Source: Coriobacteriia bacterium
GTDB taxonomy: Bacteria > Actinomycetota > Coriobacteriia > WRKU01
NCBI GenBank assembly: GCA_009784095.1
Contig: WRDL01000004.1
Coordinates: 1-26,047, forward strand
Length of the DNA stretch: 26,047 bases
Direction: 5' to 3'
Shown one piece after another: positions 8,843-15,564 of the stretch (position 1 is its first letter; every line of letters starts with the position of its first letter). The notes under the pieces are model-generated. The model saw only the letters and a program-made list of their open reading frames with translations, made no database searches and was not told the DNA's origin. The translations under genes and the position numbers were made by a program.

Positions 8843-8871
8843 GGGACGGGAGAGTCCGACCCTACTGTCCC
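8843..8871. repeat. REP-like palindrome at the 3' end of purE
   Basis: A 29-base imperfect palindrome begins GGGACGGGAGAGTC, has a central C, and returns as GACCCTACTGTCCC; eleven of fourteen pairs are Watson-Crick and one more is G-T. On the minus strand it contains GACAGTAGGGTCGG, matching the arms of the element at 19364-19468. The purE stop codon TAG (8862-8864) lies inside it. It could also act as a transcription-attenuating or mRNA-protecting hairpin between purE and copA. Confidence 0.6.
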
Positions 8872-9326
8872 ACTTTTGCCATATCGGCTTTGTACTGTAC
8901 GATCGCCTCTCGATACTCATCCATACTCGTACCGAGGATCTGAGTCGCCAGAATAGCGGCGTTCTTCGCCCCATTGATCGCTACGCAGGCGACCGGGACG
9001 CCGGTGGGCATCTGTACCATCGACAGGAGCGAATCGAGTCCACCAAGGTCGCTCGTCTTCATCGGAACGGTGATGACCGGCAACGGTGTGAACGCCGCGA
9101 CCACACCACCGAGGTGAGCGGCCTTTCCCGCCGCCGCGATGATCACCTTGATCCCGCGATCGGCAGCGGTCGAAGCCCACTCGTGTACCTTATCGGGATT
9201 GCGATGAGCGCTCGCGACCAACATCTCGTGCTCAACTCCCAGTTCATCGAGTTGATCGGCGCATTGCTGCATGACATCCCTATCGGATACGCTGCCCATA
9301 ACAATACCTACCAGCGGTGAACCCAT
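8862..9326 (-). CDS. purE: N5-carboxyaminoimidazole ribonucleotide mutase
   Basis: Class I PurE, which rearranges N5-CAIR to CAIR in purine synthesis; cytoplasmic, usually octameric. The 154 residues show GSVSD (11-15), the substrate-binding SAHRNP (39-44), AGKAAHLGG with the active-site loop His71, and LDSLLSMVQMPTGVPVA. AHLGG replaces the more usual AHLPG; I regard this as natural variation. AAGGAG sits six bases before the ATG and overlaps the stop codon of the upstream radical SAM gene. PurK, its usual partner, is not in the window. The gene ends slightly short (KADMAKVGQ), and its stop codon is supplied by the palindromic repeat at 8843-8871. Confidence 0.95.
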   Translation of the reverse strand: MGSPLVGIVMGSVSDRDVMQQCADQLDELGVEHEMLVASAHRNPDKVHEWASTAADRGIKVIIAAAGKAAHLGGVVAAFTPLPVITVPMKTSDLGGLDSLLSMVQMPTGVPVACVAINGAKNAAILATQILGTSMDEYREAIVQYKADMAKVGQ

Positions 9327-9336
9327 TATCTACTCC

Positions 9337-10635
9337 TTACATTCGATCCTCGCAACCGTCACCAAACAGAATTCTTTTCTCATCACTGTCGAGCGCCGCA
9401 CGCGCCTCATCACGGATGTTGTTGACTCCGATGAAGAACTGGCGCATCATCGCGACCAGAAGGTAGCGCCCCTTCGGCGAAAGCGTGATGAGGTCCGCAT
9501 CGTAGCGGTCGAACGCACCGACCGCTCGCATATAGGTCATCTCGACCGGCAGGCCTGCCTCGATACGCACACCGAAGTCCTCTTTGAACTGCGCGCGATC
9601 GAGACTGAGTCCGAAAAAGCCCATCAAGAATCGATACCGCATCAGATCGCGGATATCGAATTGGTGTAGATGCGTCACACCGGTCTTGCCGACCGCGATC
9701 CGCTCGCAATACTCGGCCAGCGAGAAGGTGTTGACGAGCAACTTCGAGTCGACAAAACTCATCGCGCCGCTCCCGATACCGATGTACTCCTCATAATCGA
9801 TGATGTATTCATCGATCATCTGGTCTGACGCCCGCGAGAATGCCCACGCGGTCGCCGGCTCGAAGGCGCTGGCGAGCTCTTGGCAGATCAGTTGGTAGTA
9901 CTGCGCCTCGCGTTCGTAACTCACACGCCCGACCGTCGCCGCCAGTTGCGCCTCGACCACCGGAGATGCCATGAGCGGATAAAACGTCGTCTGATCACAC
10001 CCGCTTTCAATGACCAGGTCACAGTCGGTTCGCAGCATCTGCTCGGTCTGCGACGGGAAGTTGAAGATCATATCGACGTTGAGATTTCCGAAGGCCCCTT
10101 TGATGTCTTGAATGCTCTCGAGTATCGACTCGCCCGAACCGTACTTATCATAGCGATCCATCTGGGCGAGCAGGCCGTCATCGAATGATTGGACCCCGAC
10201 GCTCATGCGGTCGACACGATCGGTGAGCGGACCGATCCACTTCTCGGTCAGATGATTGGGGTTGGTCTCACACGACACCTCTTGAATATCGAAGAGCTGC
10301 TTTGCCAGATCGATGGTAGCGACCAGCTCGTCGATATGCACGGTCGGAGTGCCACCACCGATGTAGAGGGAGGCGAAGTTGTAGCCTCGATCGGCGACGA
10401 GTTTCATCTCGGTGCGTAGATGCTTGAAATAGTGCTCGGCGCGTGTTCGGTCGTAGGGAAAACGATTGAACGAGCAGTAGGGGCAAAGACGCTCGCAGAA
10501 CGGCACATGAGCATAGAGCATGTACGTTTTACTCTGGTCAGGTTCGGGCAACCTGATCAGATCGGTCGGCGTCAGCGTCAACAGACGATCGTTCTCGCGC
10601 GTCATGACCGCGCTTAGAAGGCGCTCGGCAATCAT
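9337..10635 (-). CDS. HemN/HemW-like radical SAM protein, coproporphyrinogen III oxidase family
   Basis: Radical SAM protein of 432 residues. The 4Fe-4S cysteines are C47, C51 and C54 in HVPFCERLCPYCSFNRF, followed by GGGTPT (93-98), ETNPNHL and RMSVGVQSFDDGLL, all hallmarks of the HemN/HemW group. The C-terminal part with GIGSGAMSFV and the R-F-L-M-G-F-F-G segment also recalls the ChuW/HutW anaerobic heme-degrading branch. It could therefore be an oxygen-independent coproporphyrinogen oxidase, a HemW-like heme chaperone or a heme-modifying enzyme; I cannot decide which. AAGGAAAAGG precedes the ATG. It lies between purD (66 bases upstream) and purE (10 bases downstream), an arrangement that suggests co-transcription without an obvious shared pathway. 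Confidence 0.85.
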   Translation of the reverse strand: MIAERLLSAVMTRENDRLLTLTPTDLIRLPEPDQSKTYMLYAHVPFCERLCPYCSFNRFPYDRTRAEHYFKHLRTEMKLVADRGYNFASLYIGGGTPTVHIDELVATIDLAKQLFDIQEVSCETNPNHLTEKWIGPLTDRVDRMSVGVQSFDDGLLAQMDRYDKYGSGESILESIQDIKGAFGNLNVDMIFNFPSQTEQMLRTDCDLVIESGCDQTTFYPLMASPVVEAQLAATVGRVSYEREAQYYQLICQELASAFEPATAWAFSRASDQMIDEYIIDYEEYIGIGSGAMSFVDSKLLVNTFSLAEYCERIAVGKTGVTHLHQFDIRDLMRYRFLMGFFGLSLDRAQFKEDFGVRIEAGLPVEMTYMRAVGAFDRYDADLITLSPKGRYLLVAMMRQFFIGVNNIRDEARAALDSDEKRILFGDGCEDRM

Positions 10636-10701
10636 ATCCTTTTCCTTGTCACTACGTTCCTTACGTCCATGCGCCGATGACCATCGACGTGAGCGAGCCT
10701 A

Positions 10702-12006
10702 TCAGGTATCCTTGTCGATCAGCGCTTTGAGCCCGATGTCCCTTCGTGTGAACGCGCCGTCGAAATGGATGCGATCTACGGCATCATAGGCGCGCCTCAT
10801 CGCTTCCTCGAAGGTGGGGGCGAGCGCGGTCACGTTCAGAACACGTCCGCCACAGGTGTGCGCTACACCCTGCTCATCACGCGTCGTTCCTGCGTGATAG
10901 ACGGTCACTCCGTCGATCGTCTGCGCGTCCTCGATCCCCGTGATCGGAAATCCTGTCTCGCAGCTGGCCGGATACCCTCCGCTTGCCATCACGACTGAAA
11001 CGCCATCGAGATCATCCCAGTCGAGCTCGATCTCACGCAAGCGACCTTCCGCGGTCGCGTAGAGTACCTCGGCGACATCGCTGCTGAGCCGCGGCAGAAG
11101 CACCTGGGTCTCGGGGTCTCCGAAACGTACATTGAATTCGAGTACTTGCGGACCGTCCTTGGTCAGCATGAATCCCCCGTACAGTACTCCACGGTATGGG
11201 ATGTCTTCGGCGACAAGTGCGTCGGCGACCTGTTGCATGATGCCGACCATCTCCTGATAGGTCGCATCACTGACCAGCGGGACCGGTGAATAGACACCCA
11301 TCCCTCCGGTATTGGGACCCGTGTCCCCGTCACCGACCCGTTTATGGTCTTGCGAGGGAGCCATCGCAACGACCGTCGCACCATCGACGAAACAGATCAC
11401 CGAGCACTCCGGACCTGCCAGGCATTCCTCGATGACGACCTTGTCACCGGCCTCGCCGAAACGGCCGTTGAAGCTGTCATCGATCGCGTCGCGTGCCTGC
11501 TCAATCGTCGTTGCGACCGTCACGCCTTTTCCGGCGGCGAGACCATCGGCCTTGATGACGACCGGTGCTCCCATCTCATCGAGGCAGGCGATCGCTTCAT
11601 CGCGCTCGTCACTCTCGAACACATGGTAGGCCGCGGTCGGAATATCGTTGCGTGCCATGAAATCTTTACTGAACTGCTTGGATCCCTCAAGTTGGGCTGC
11701 AAGTTGATCGGGTCCGAACACAGGGATCCCCACTTTGCGGACCGCGTCAGCGACCCCGGCGACCAGTGGCGCTTCAGGACCGACCACGACGAAGGTGATG
11801 TCATTGTCCTCGACATAGTCGGCGACTGCACGGGGATCCTCGATATCGAGTGAGATGTTGATCGTTCTCGGCTCGCCTGCCGTGCCTCCGTTGCCCGGCG
11901 CGACCTGGATCGCATCGACGTGTGGCGATTTCGCCAGTTCATGGACGAGTGCATGCTCGCGCCCGCCACCACCCAATACCAGGACTTTCAGCTCATCTAT
12001 ACCCAT
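10702..12006 (-). CDS. purD: Phosphoribosylamine-glycine ligase
   Basis: GARS, the second step of de novo purine synthesis: phosphoribosylamine + glycine + ATP to GAR. The 434-residue ATP-grasp protein begins with the PurD hallmark KVLVLGGGGREHAL and continues with PGNGGTA, VVGPEAPL, FGP, VIKADGLAAGKGV (ATP-grasp core), PSQDHKRVGDGDTGPNTGGMG and FNVRFGDPETQ. I choose the ATG at 12006 because AAGGAG lies eight bases upstream; an ATG 30 bases earlier is weaker. A TACAAT (-10-like) at 12055-12060 on this strand may start transcription, but I see no good -35 box. Length is normal. It heads the purD-radical SAM-purE-copA-reductase run. Confidence 0.96.
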   Translation of the reverse strand: MGIDELKVLVLGGGGREHALVHELAKSPHVDAIQVAPGNGGTAGEPRTINISLDIEDPRAVADYVEDNDITFVVVGPEAPLVAGVADAVRKVGIPVFGPDQLAAQLEGSKQFSKDFMARNDIPTAAYHVFESDERDEAIACLDEMGAPVVIKADGLAAGKGVTVATTIEQARDAIDDSFNGRFGEAGDKVVIEECLAGPECSVICFVDGATVVAMAPSQDHKRVGDGDTGPNTGGMGVYSPVPLVSDATYQEMVGIMQQVADALVAEDIPYRGVLYGGFMLTKDGPQVLEFNVRFGDPETQVLLPRLSSDVAEVLYATAEGRLREIELDWDDLDGVSVVMASGGYPASCETGFPITGIEDAQTIDGVTVYHAGTTRDEQGVAHTCGGRVLNVTALAPTFEEAMRRAYDAVDRIHFDGAFTRRDIGLKALIDKDT

Positions 12007-12111
12007 GGGGTGCTCCTTTGCGAGATCATTATTCATTGTGAATCAGCCTCTACCATTGTAGCGAAAACCCGTCGGGAGATCGTGGGGTAAAACCGGTCTA
12101 TCACTGATGGA

Positions 12112-12855
12112 TCAGACGAGCTTACGCGCAGCGAAGGGGACTTCAAGACCATGCGAGACCATGAGATCCTCGTCGCTCATGATTTGGCGCGCGGGACCAT
12201 GGGCGACTACCCTGCCCTCATCGAGCACCAGAGCCGTGTCGCACATTGCCCAGGCAAGATCCATATCGTGGGTCGCGATCATCAATGTGATATCGAGACC
12301 GGATACCAGGTCGGTCATCTCGCGCTTCGCGCGCGGATCGAGGTTCGAAGTCGGCTCGTCAAGTACCAGGACCGCCGGCTCCATCGCCAGTACCGCGGCG
12401 AGCGCGGCACGTTTCTTCTGGCCATATGATATATGCATGCCCGGCTTGTCGCGTAGCTCACTGATCCCCATCGCTTCAAGTACCACGTCGACGCGTCGCG
12501 CGACTTCGTCAGCGGACAGTCTCATATTGAGTGGTCCGAACGCGATATCGTCACCGATGTTCGTCATGAAGAGCATGTTATCCGGATCTTGGAATACCAC
12601 TCCGACCCGCGTACGCACCTCGTGGACCGTCTCATCGGTGATCGGCACATCCTCGATGGCGACCGTCCCGCTCTGGGCGAGCGTGATCCCATTAAGATGG
12701 CTGATCAGAGTCGATTTGCCCGCGCCGTTCGGTCCCAAAAGCGCGACGCGTCTCCCATGCTCGATCAAGAACGAGACACTGTCAAGCGCTTGCGTCCCAT
12801 CGGGGTAGCGAAAGCTCAGGTCGGTAACTTCGATGGCGTTCGCGTCACAGTGCAT
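12112..12855 (-). CDS. nikO: Nickel/cobalt ECF transporter ATPase
   Basis: Energy-coupling ABC ATPase of 247 residues (CbiO/NikO type), powering uptake through the NikMN and NikQ subunits. Walker A is GPNGAGKST (41-49), the Q-loop is Q89, the signature is SYGQKK (143-148, the CbiO/NikO form of LSGGQ), Walker B is LVLDEP (163-168) and the switch His is H196 in ATHD. AAAGGCGA lies upstream of the ATG. It is last in the order nikMN-nikQ-nikO, 48 bases after nikQ with part of a repeat in between. Nickel rather than cobalt is inferred from the hydrogenase maturation genes nearby and the absence of cobalamin genes. Confidence 0.92.
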   Translation of the reverse strand: MHCDANAIEVTDLSFRYPDGTQALDSVSFLIEHGRRVALLGPNGAGKSTLISHLNGITLAQSGTVAIEDVPITDETVHEVRTRVGVVFQDPDNMLFMTNIGDDIAFGPLNMRLSADEVARRVDVVLEAMGISELRDKPGMHISYGQKKRAALAAVLAMEPAVLVLDEPTSNLDPRAKREMTDLVSGLDITLMIATHDMDLAWAMCDTALVLDEGRVVAHGPARQIMSDEDLMVSHGLEVPFAARKLV

Positions 12856-12888
12856 AGGTACCGTCGCCTTTCATTCGAGCCGATATGA

Positions 12889-12938
12889 TCGGTTCCTTTT
12901 GCTTCATTTTCGTGACAGGAGGGTCCGACCTTCCTGTC
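12889..12938. repeat. Rearranged REP-like repeat at the 3' end of nikQ
   Basis: TCGGTTCCTTTTG (12889-12901) matches the distal half of the arms at 19364-19468. Directly after it, GACAGGAGGGTC (12914-12925), a central C and GACCTTCCTGTC (to 12938) form a hairpin with one mismatch per arm, matching the proximal half. The repeat therefore appears in permuted form. It overlaps the last codons and stop of nikQ (TGA at 12904-12906 on the minus strand). Confidence 0.65.
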
Positions 12939-13620
12939 CCCCCTTATCTGCTTGAGGTAAAGTTCCGTCGTAACCGCGTGAGAGCATCGCGTCATGGATC
13001 TGTTCGCCGCGCTCATACGCACGGATGAACAGATTGCCGCTCATGCGTCCATAGAACGCCAGAAGACGCCAACCGTGCAGATACGGAGCCCGACTGCGGG
13101 CGGCATCGCGCATGATACGGATCTGCTCGCGGAACAGATCGGTGAACCGATATAAAAAGGTGAACAGCATGATGAAGATCGCCGGCACCTTGAGCCGGGT
13201 CAGCGTGTGGATAAATGTCTCAATGCTCATCGAGCGCATCACGAGCACGACCAGGAACGTCGCGCCGAACGATTTGATCAGGATATCGAAGATGAGCGGC
13301 CAGTGCAGGGCGTATGCCTCACCGATCGCGTCAAGTGACCATGAACTAAGTTGAGCCAAGGGCGCGAACACAGCGATACCGATAACGAACGGGAGGACGA
13401 GTGCGCTTTGTAAGACCGCTTTGGGCGCAGACACACCAAGCAGGTGGGCGAGCACCAGACCGATCAACGTACCTGCGAGCGCAACGACGAGCAGTGCGGT
13501 CGCTCCCAAGTGAGCGAGGTCAGCAAAAGTCAGAGCGATGATCGCTACGAGCGTGACCAGCAACTTTGCGCGCGGGTCGACTGAACTCAGTGGAGCGATC
13601 GATGTCTGCTCGCTGGTCAT
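12904..13620 (-). CDS. nikQ: Nickel/cobalt ECF transporter T component, repeat-encoded tail
   Basis: Membrane coupling subunit (CbiQ/NikQ family, 238 residues) that links the ATPase to the substrate-binding membrane protein. Hydrophobic helices lie at about 18-35, 38-60, 68-90, 105-130 and 143-160. The two coupling helices are visible as RIMRDAARSRAP and RAYERGEQIHDAMLSRGYDG. In related CbiQ proteins a further transmembrane helix normally follows the second motif. Here the protein ends 16 residues later, and the tail GGQEGRTLLSRK is encoded by the palindromic repeat at 12914-12938. The final helix thus appears to be missing. The start ATG is 12 bases after the nikMN stop, with only a weak AGG upstream, suggesting translational coupling. 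Confidence 0.88.
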   Translation of the reverse strand: MTSEQTSIAPLSSVDPRAKLLVTLVAIIALTFADLAHLGATALLVVALAGTLIGLVLAHLLGVSAPKAVLQSALVLPFVIGIAVFAPLAQLSSWSLDAIGEAYALHWPLIFDILIKSFGATFLVVLVMRSMSIETFIHTLTRLKVPAIFIMLFTFLYRFTDLFREQIRIMRDAARSRAPYLHGWRLLAFYGRMSGNLFIRAYERGEQIHDAMLSRGYDGTLPQADKGGQEGRTLLSRK

Positions 13621-13632
13621 TGCTGTCTAAGC

Positions 13633-14403
13633 CTATTCATATCCCAGTACCGTCTCCCAGACGAACTCGAGACCATCAGGGCGCACCGAAGCAAAGAACG
13701 ATAGACCTGCGATGATCAAAGCGATGACGCCGAGCGTGAGCAATACGGTGCGCATCGTTTTTTCCTGCGCCGGTTGCGAACCATCGATCAGATCGGGACG
13801 CACCGCAAGAAGGTAGCCTAAGAAGAGTGCGGTGATGACCCCCTCTGCGATCCCGATCACCGCGTGCCAAAATCCCATGGCGCTGATGACCAACGTCAGG
13901 TTGGCGCGACCGGAGAGCCACAGCTCGAGTGCGGCGGCGATCGCGGGCATTACCGTCGCTGCCCATCCGGCGAGAAAACCAGCGACGTACGTCATGGTCC
14001 GCGACGAGCGCACTCTCAGTACCGCGCGATAGACCGCGTAGCCGACAAAGGGACCGATTATTGCGATGTTGAGCACATTGGCGCCGAGCGCGACGATACC
14101 TCCGTCGTGGAGCATGAAGGCTTGGATCGCAAGCACCGCGGTCATAAGTATCGTGGCCGGCCACGGACCGAGCATGATACCGGCAAGTGCACTTCCCATG
14201 AAGTGTCCCGATGTTCCCGGACCGACCGGGAAGTTGAGCATCTGGAAGGCAAATATCAGCGCACCGAGGACCGCCATGAGCACGACATGGCGTTGATCGA
14301 AGAATCGCTTGACCCACGATATCGCATAGGCGACGATCGCGAAGGATCCAATGTTGGTGACAATGCTCACCGCGGGCGAGAGCATTCCATCAGGTATGTG
14401 CAT
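13633..14403 (-). CDS. nikMN: Nickel/cobalt ECF transporter substrate component, NikM-NikN fusion
   Basis: Substrate-specific membrane component of 256 residues. It starts exactly at MHIPDG, whose N-terminal Met-His provides the metal site in CbiM/NikM proteins. About six helices follow, with the conserved GTSGHFMGSALAG and HDGGIVALGANVLNIA segments. A last helix followed by PDGLEFVWE (from about residue 242) is the NikN/PDGLE module, fused here rather than separate. The ATG at 14403 has AAAGGA six bases upstream; the frame is open further upstream but that region is the divergent promoter. It is first in nikMN-nikQ-nikO and divergent from the CsoR/InrS-type regulator. Ni versus Co is inferred from context. 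Confidence 0.92.
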   Translation of the reverse strand: MHIPDGMLSPAVSIVTNIGSFAIVAYAISWVKRFFDQRHVVLMAVLGALIFAFQMLNFPVGPGTSGHFMGSALAGIMLGPWPATILMTAVLAIQAFMLHDGGIVALGANVLNIAIIGPFVGYAVYRAVLRVRSSRTMTYVAGFLAGWAATVMPAIAAALELWLSGRANLTLVISAMGFWHAVIGIAEGVITALFLGYLLAVRPDLIDGSQPAQEKTMRTVLLTLGVIALIIAGLSFFASVRPDGLEFVWETVLGYE

Positions 14404-14486
14404 TACCCGTCCTTTCCCGCGCATCTCCTTCTCGAATGGGCGTGGTCGAGGCACTGGGCGCCTCTCTTGTTTATCTGCTATTTTGG

Positions 14487-14516
14487 TATGATAGAGGACG
14501 ATAAAATGCTGCACAA
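14487..14516. promoter_or_regulatory. Overlapping divergent promoters for csoR-like gene and nikMNQO
   Basis: On the plus strand TGGTATGAT (TATGAT at 14487-14492) is an extended -10 box for the regulator gene. On the minus strand TATCAT (14488-14493) with TTGTGC (14511-14516) after a 17-base spacer could drive nikMN. The two -10 boxes lie on the same bases, so the promoters would compete. A second plus-strand -10 candidate, TAAAAT, is at 14502-14507. Confidence 0.45.
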
Positions 14517-14517
14517 G

Positions 14518-14529
14518 CCCCCTAGGGGG
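14518..14529. promoter_or_regulatory. Candidate CsoR/InrS-type operator
   Basis: A perfect 12-base palindrome, CCCCCTAGGGGG, between the promoters at 14487-14516 and the ribosome site of the regulator gene. Operators of CsoR-type repressors contain an inverted C-tract/G-tract of this kind. Bound protein would block the plus-strand transcript just after its start and would abut the minus-strand -35 box. I saw no other such G-tract palindrome in the window. Confidence 0.65.
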
Positions 14530-14553
14530 ATACACTTCTAAGGAGAATGAACG

Positions 14554-14880
14554 GTGCCTGATCCCACTCACGACCCTACTCACACCCATGACCACGCCCA
14601 TGACCACGATCATGCGCACACCCATGTGCACACCAAAGCGGTTCTCAACCGCCTCTCGCGCGCGACCGGGCACTTGGAATCGGTTCAGCGCATGATACAA
14701 GATGGACGTAGTTGTCCCGAGGTGCTCATCCAGCTCGCTGCGGTACGCTCCGCGCTCAACAATACCGCTAAGTTGATACTGAAAGACCACATCGAGCACT
14801 GCGTGGTCGATGCGGTCGAATCAAATGATATGAAAGCGATAGAGGAACTGAATCGAGCGATCGATCAGTTCATCGACTAA
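14554..14880 (+). CDS. CsoR/RcnR-family metal-sensing repressor with His-rich N-terminal tail
   Basis: Metal-responsive helical repressor of 108 residues. The core RLSRATGHLESVQRMI, then RSCPEVLIQLAAVRSAL and DHIEHCV is the CsoR/RcnR (DUF156) fold. The predicted ligands are Cys54, His79 and Cys83, the Cys-His-Cys set of Cu(I)-CsoR and of the nickel sensor InrS. The N-terminus is a His tail with ten His in residues 6-26, a likely metal-capture arm; His near position 21-22 matches the fourth InrS ligand. The neighbour nikMNQO favours nickel, while the Cys at 83 also fits copper. The start is a GTG with AAGGAG eight bases upstream; an out-of-frame ATG at 14547 lies between them. Family members bind DNA as apo-protein and release it on metal binding. 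The 3' end overlaps the next convergent gene by four bases. Confidence 0.9.
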   Translation: MPDPTHDPTHTHDHAHDHDHAHTHVHTKAVLNRLSRATGHLESVQRMIQDGRSCPEVLIQLAAVRSALNNTAKLILKDHIEHCVVDAVESNDMKAIEELNRAIDQFID

Positions 14881-15125
14881 ACGAGCTCAACCTCGAAACT
14901 CGGTTCATCTGCGTGATTTTCCAGCTCATAGGTCGCTTTGGAGATCAACTGGCGTGCCTCGCCGAGTTTTCGATATGCCTCATCAAGCTCAGCGGTCGAA
15001 TTAAGATCCGCGTGTCCCGCAAGATGCTCGATCTCATGGACCCAGTTGCGTATCATTCCGAGTGAATCGTCCACCATTCTCACCATCGTGGTGAGTTGAG
15101 TCATATTAACGCCACTTTGACACAT
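14877..15125 (-). CDS. Small helical hypothetical protein
   Basis: An 82-residue soluble protein I do not recognise. It looks almost entirely alpha-helical and acidic, with no membrane segment or signal peptide. It has five His, including HEIEHLAGHAD, and one Cys near the start. Good evidence that it is real: AAGGAG seven bases before the ATG and a TATAAT promoter at 15197-15202. Its stop overlaps the stop of the CsoR-like gene (CTAA). It is 88 bases downstream of the Gly/His/Ser-rich membrane protein gene and reads in the same direction, but with its own promoter. A function should not be inferred beyond possible association with these neighbours. Confidence 0.75.
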   Translation of the reverse strand: MCQSGVNMTQLTTMVRMVDDSLGMIRNWVHEIEHLAGHADLNSTAELDEAYRKLGEARQLISKATYELENHADEPSFEVELV

Positions 15126-15196
15126 AGTTCAACTCCTTAAAGAGAACCCTGTTCTCACTGCAATCTCAGGCTGTAGACCTCTTGTCGATAGTCGCT

Positions 15197-15224
15197 ATTA
15201 TACTCGATTGGTCCTAGCGACCAA
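15197..15224 (-). promoter_or_regulatory. Promoter with overlapping dyad for the 82-residue protein gene
   Basis: Minus strand: TTGGTC (15219-15224), 16 bases, then a perfect TATAAT (15197-15202), giving a leader of about 65 bases. The -35 box is one arm of the hairpin TTGGTC-CTAGC-GACCAA (15208-15224), whose loop holds the stop codon of the upstream gene. The dyad could be an operator, or a weak terminator of the upstream gene. Confidence 0.55.
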
Positions 15225-15564
15225 ATATCGATGAGCACATCGTCATCTGGCTCAAGCCGCAGCATAAAAGCAGAATGAAGATCATTATGATGATGGTCAT
15301 TATCGATCCGCCGCAACCGCCGCCTTGATTTCGACCCATACCGGACTGGTTGGGACGGAACCCGCCACCGGGCATTCCGCCGATCGGGCTGCGCCCTCCG
15401 GAGCTGTGTCCTGAAGAACTGTGCCCTCCGCTGGAGAAACCTCCGCCGCTGTGTCCTGATGATGGCCGAAAGCCACCGCCGGAGAGATTGCGCCCTCCGC
15501 CACTGTGTCCTGATGAGCCTCCGCTGTGACCGCCGGAACCGGGTGAATTCGGGGTAAATGCCAT
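15214..15564 (-). CDS. Gly/Ser/His-rich protein with C-terminal Cys-rich membrane anchor
   Basis: A 116-residue protein I do not recognise. Residues 1-86 are low-complexity, built from units such as GHSGG, SSGH and GGGFRP, with six His and several Arg. Residues 88-104 form a hydrophobic helix, and the protein ends with LLLCCGLSQMTMCSSIF (C101, C102, C110). That tail matches the transmembrane motif of the protein encoded just upstream. The chosen ATG overlaps the upstream stop in TAATG, with GGAG seven bases before it, so the two are translationally coupled. The His-rich repeats could bind metal or form a flexible surface domain; both are guesses. Its stop codon lies in the loop of the dyad at 15208-15224. 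Confidence 0.78.
   Translation of the reverse strand: MAFTPNSPGSGGHSGGSSGHSGGGRNLSGGGFRPSSGHSGGGFSSGGHSSSGHSSGGRSPIGGMPGGGFRPNQSGMGRNQGGGCGGSIMTIIIMIFILLLCCGLSQMTMCSSIFGR

Noticed and set aside
14404..14553. Cobalamin or metal riboswitch in front of nikMN
   Set aside because: The leader from the predicted start is only about 78 bases, and I see none of the conserved cobalamin or NiCo riboswitch elements.
14404..14799. N-terminal extension of NikMN
   Set aside because: It would run through the promoter, operator and regulator gene; the metal site needs MHIPDG at the N-terminus.
15300..15560. CRISPR-like or minisatellite repeat in the Gly/Ser/His-rich gene
   Set aside because: The repeats are short and irregular codon-level repeats (GHSGG units), not regular spacer-repeat units.
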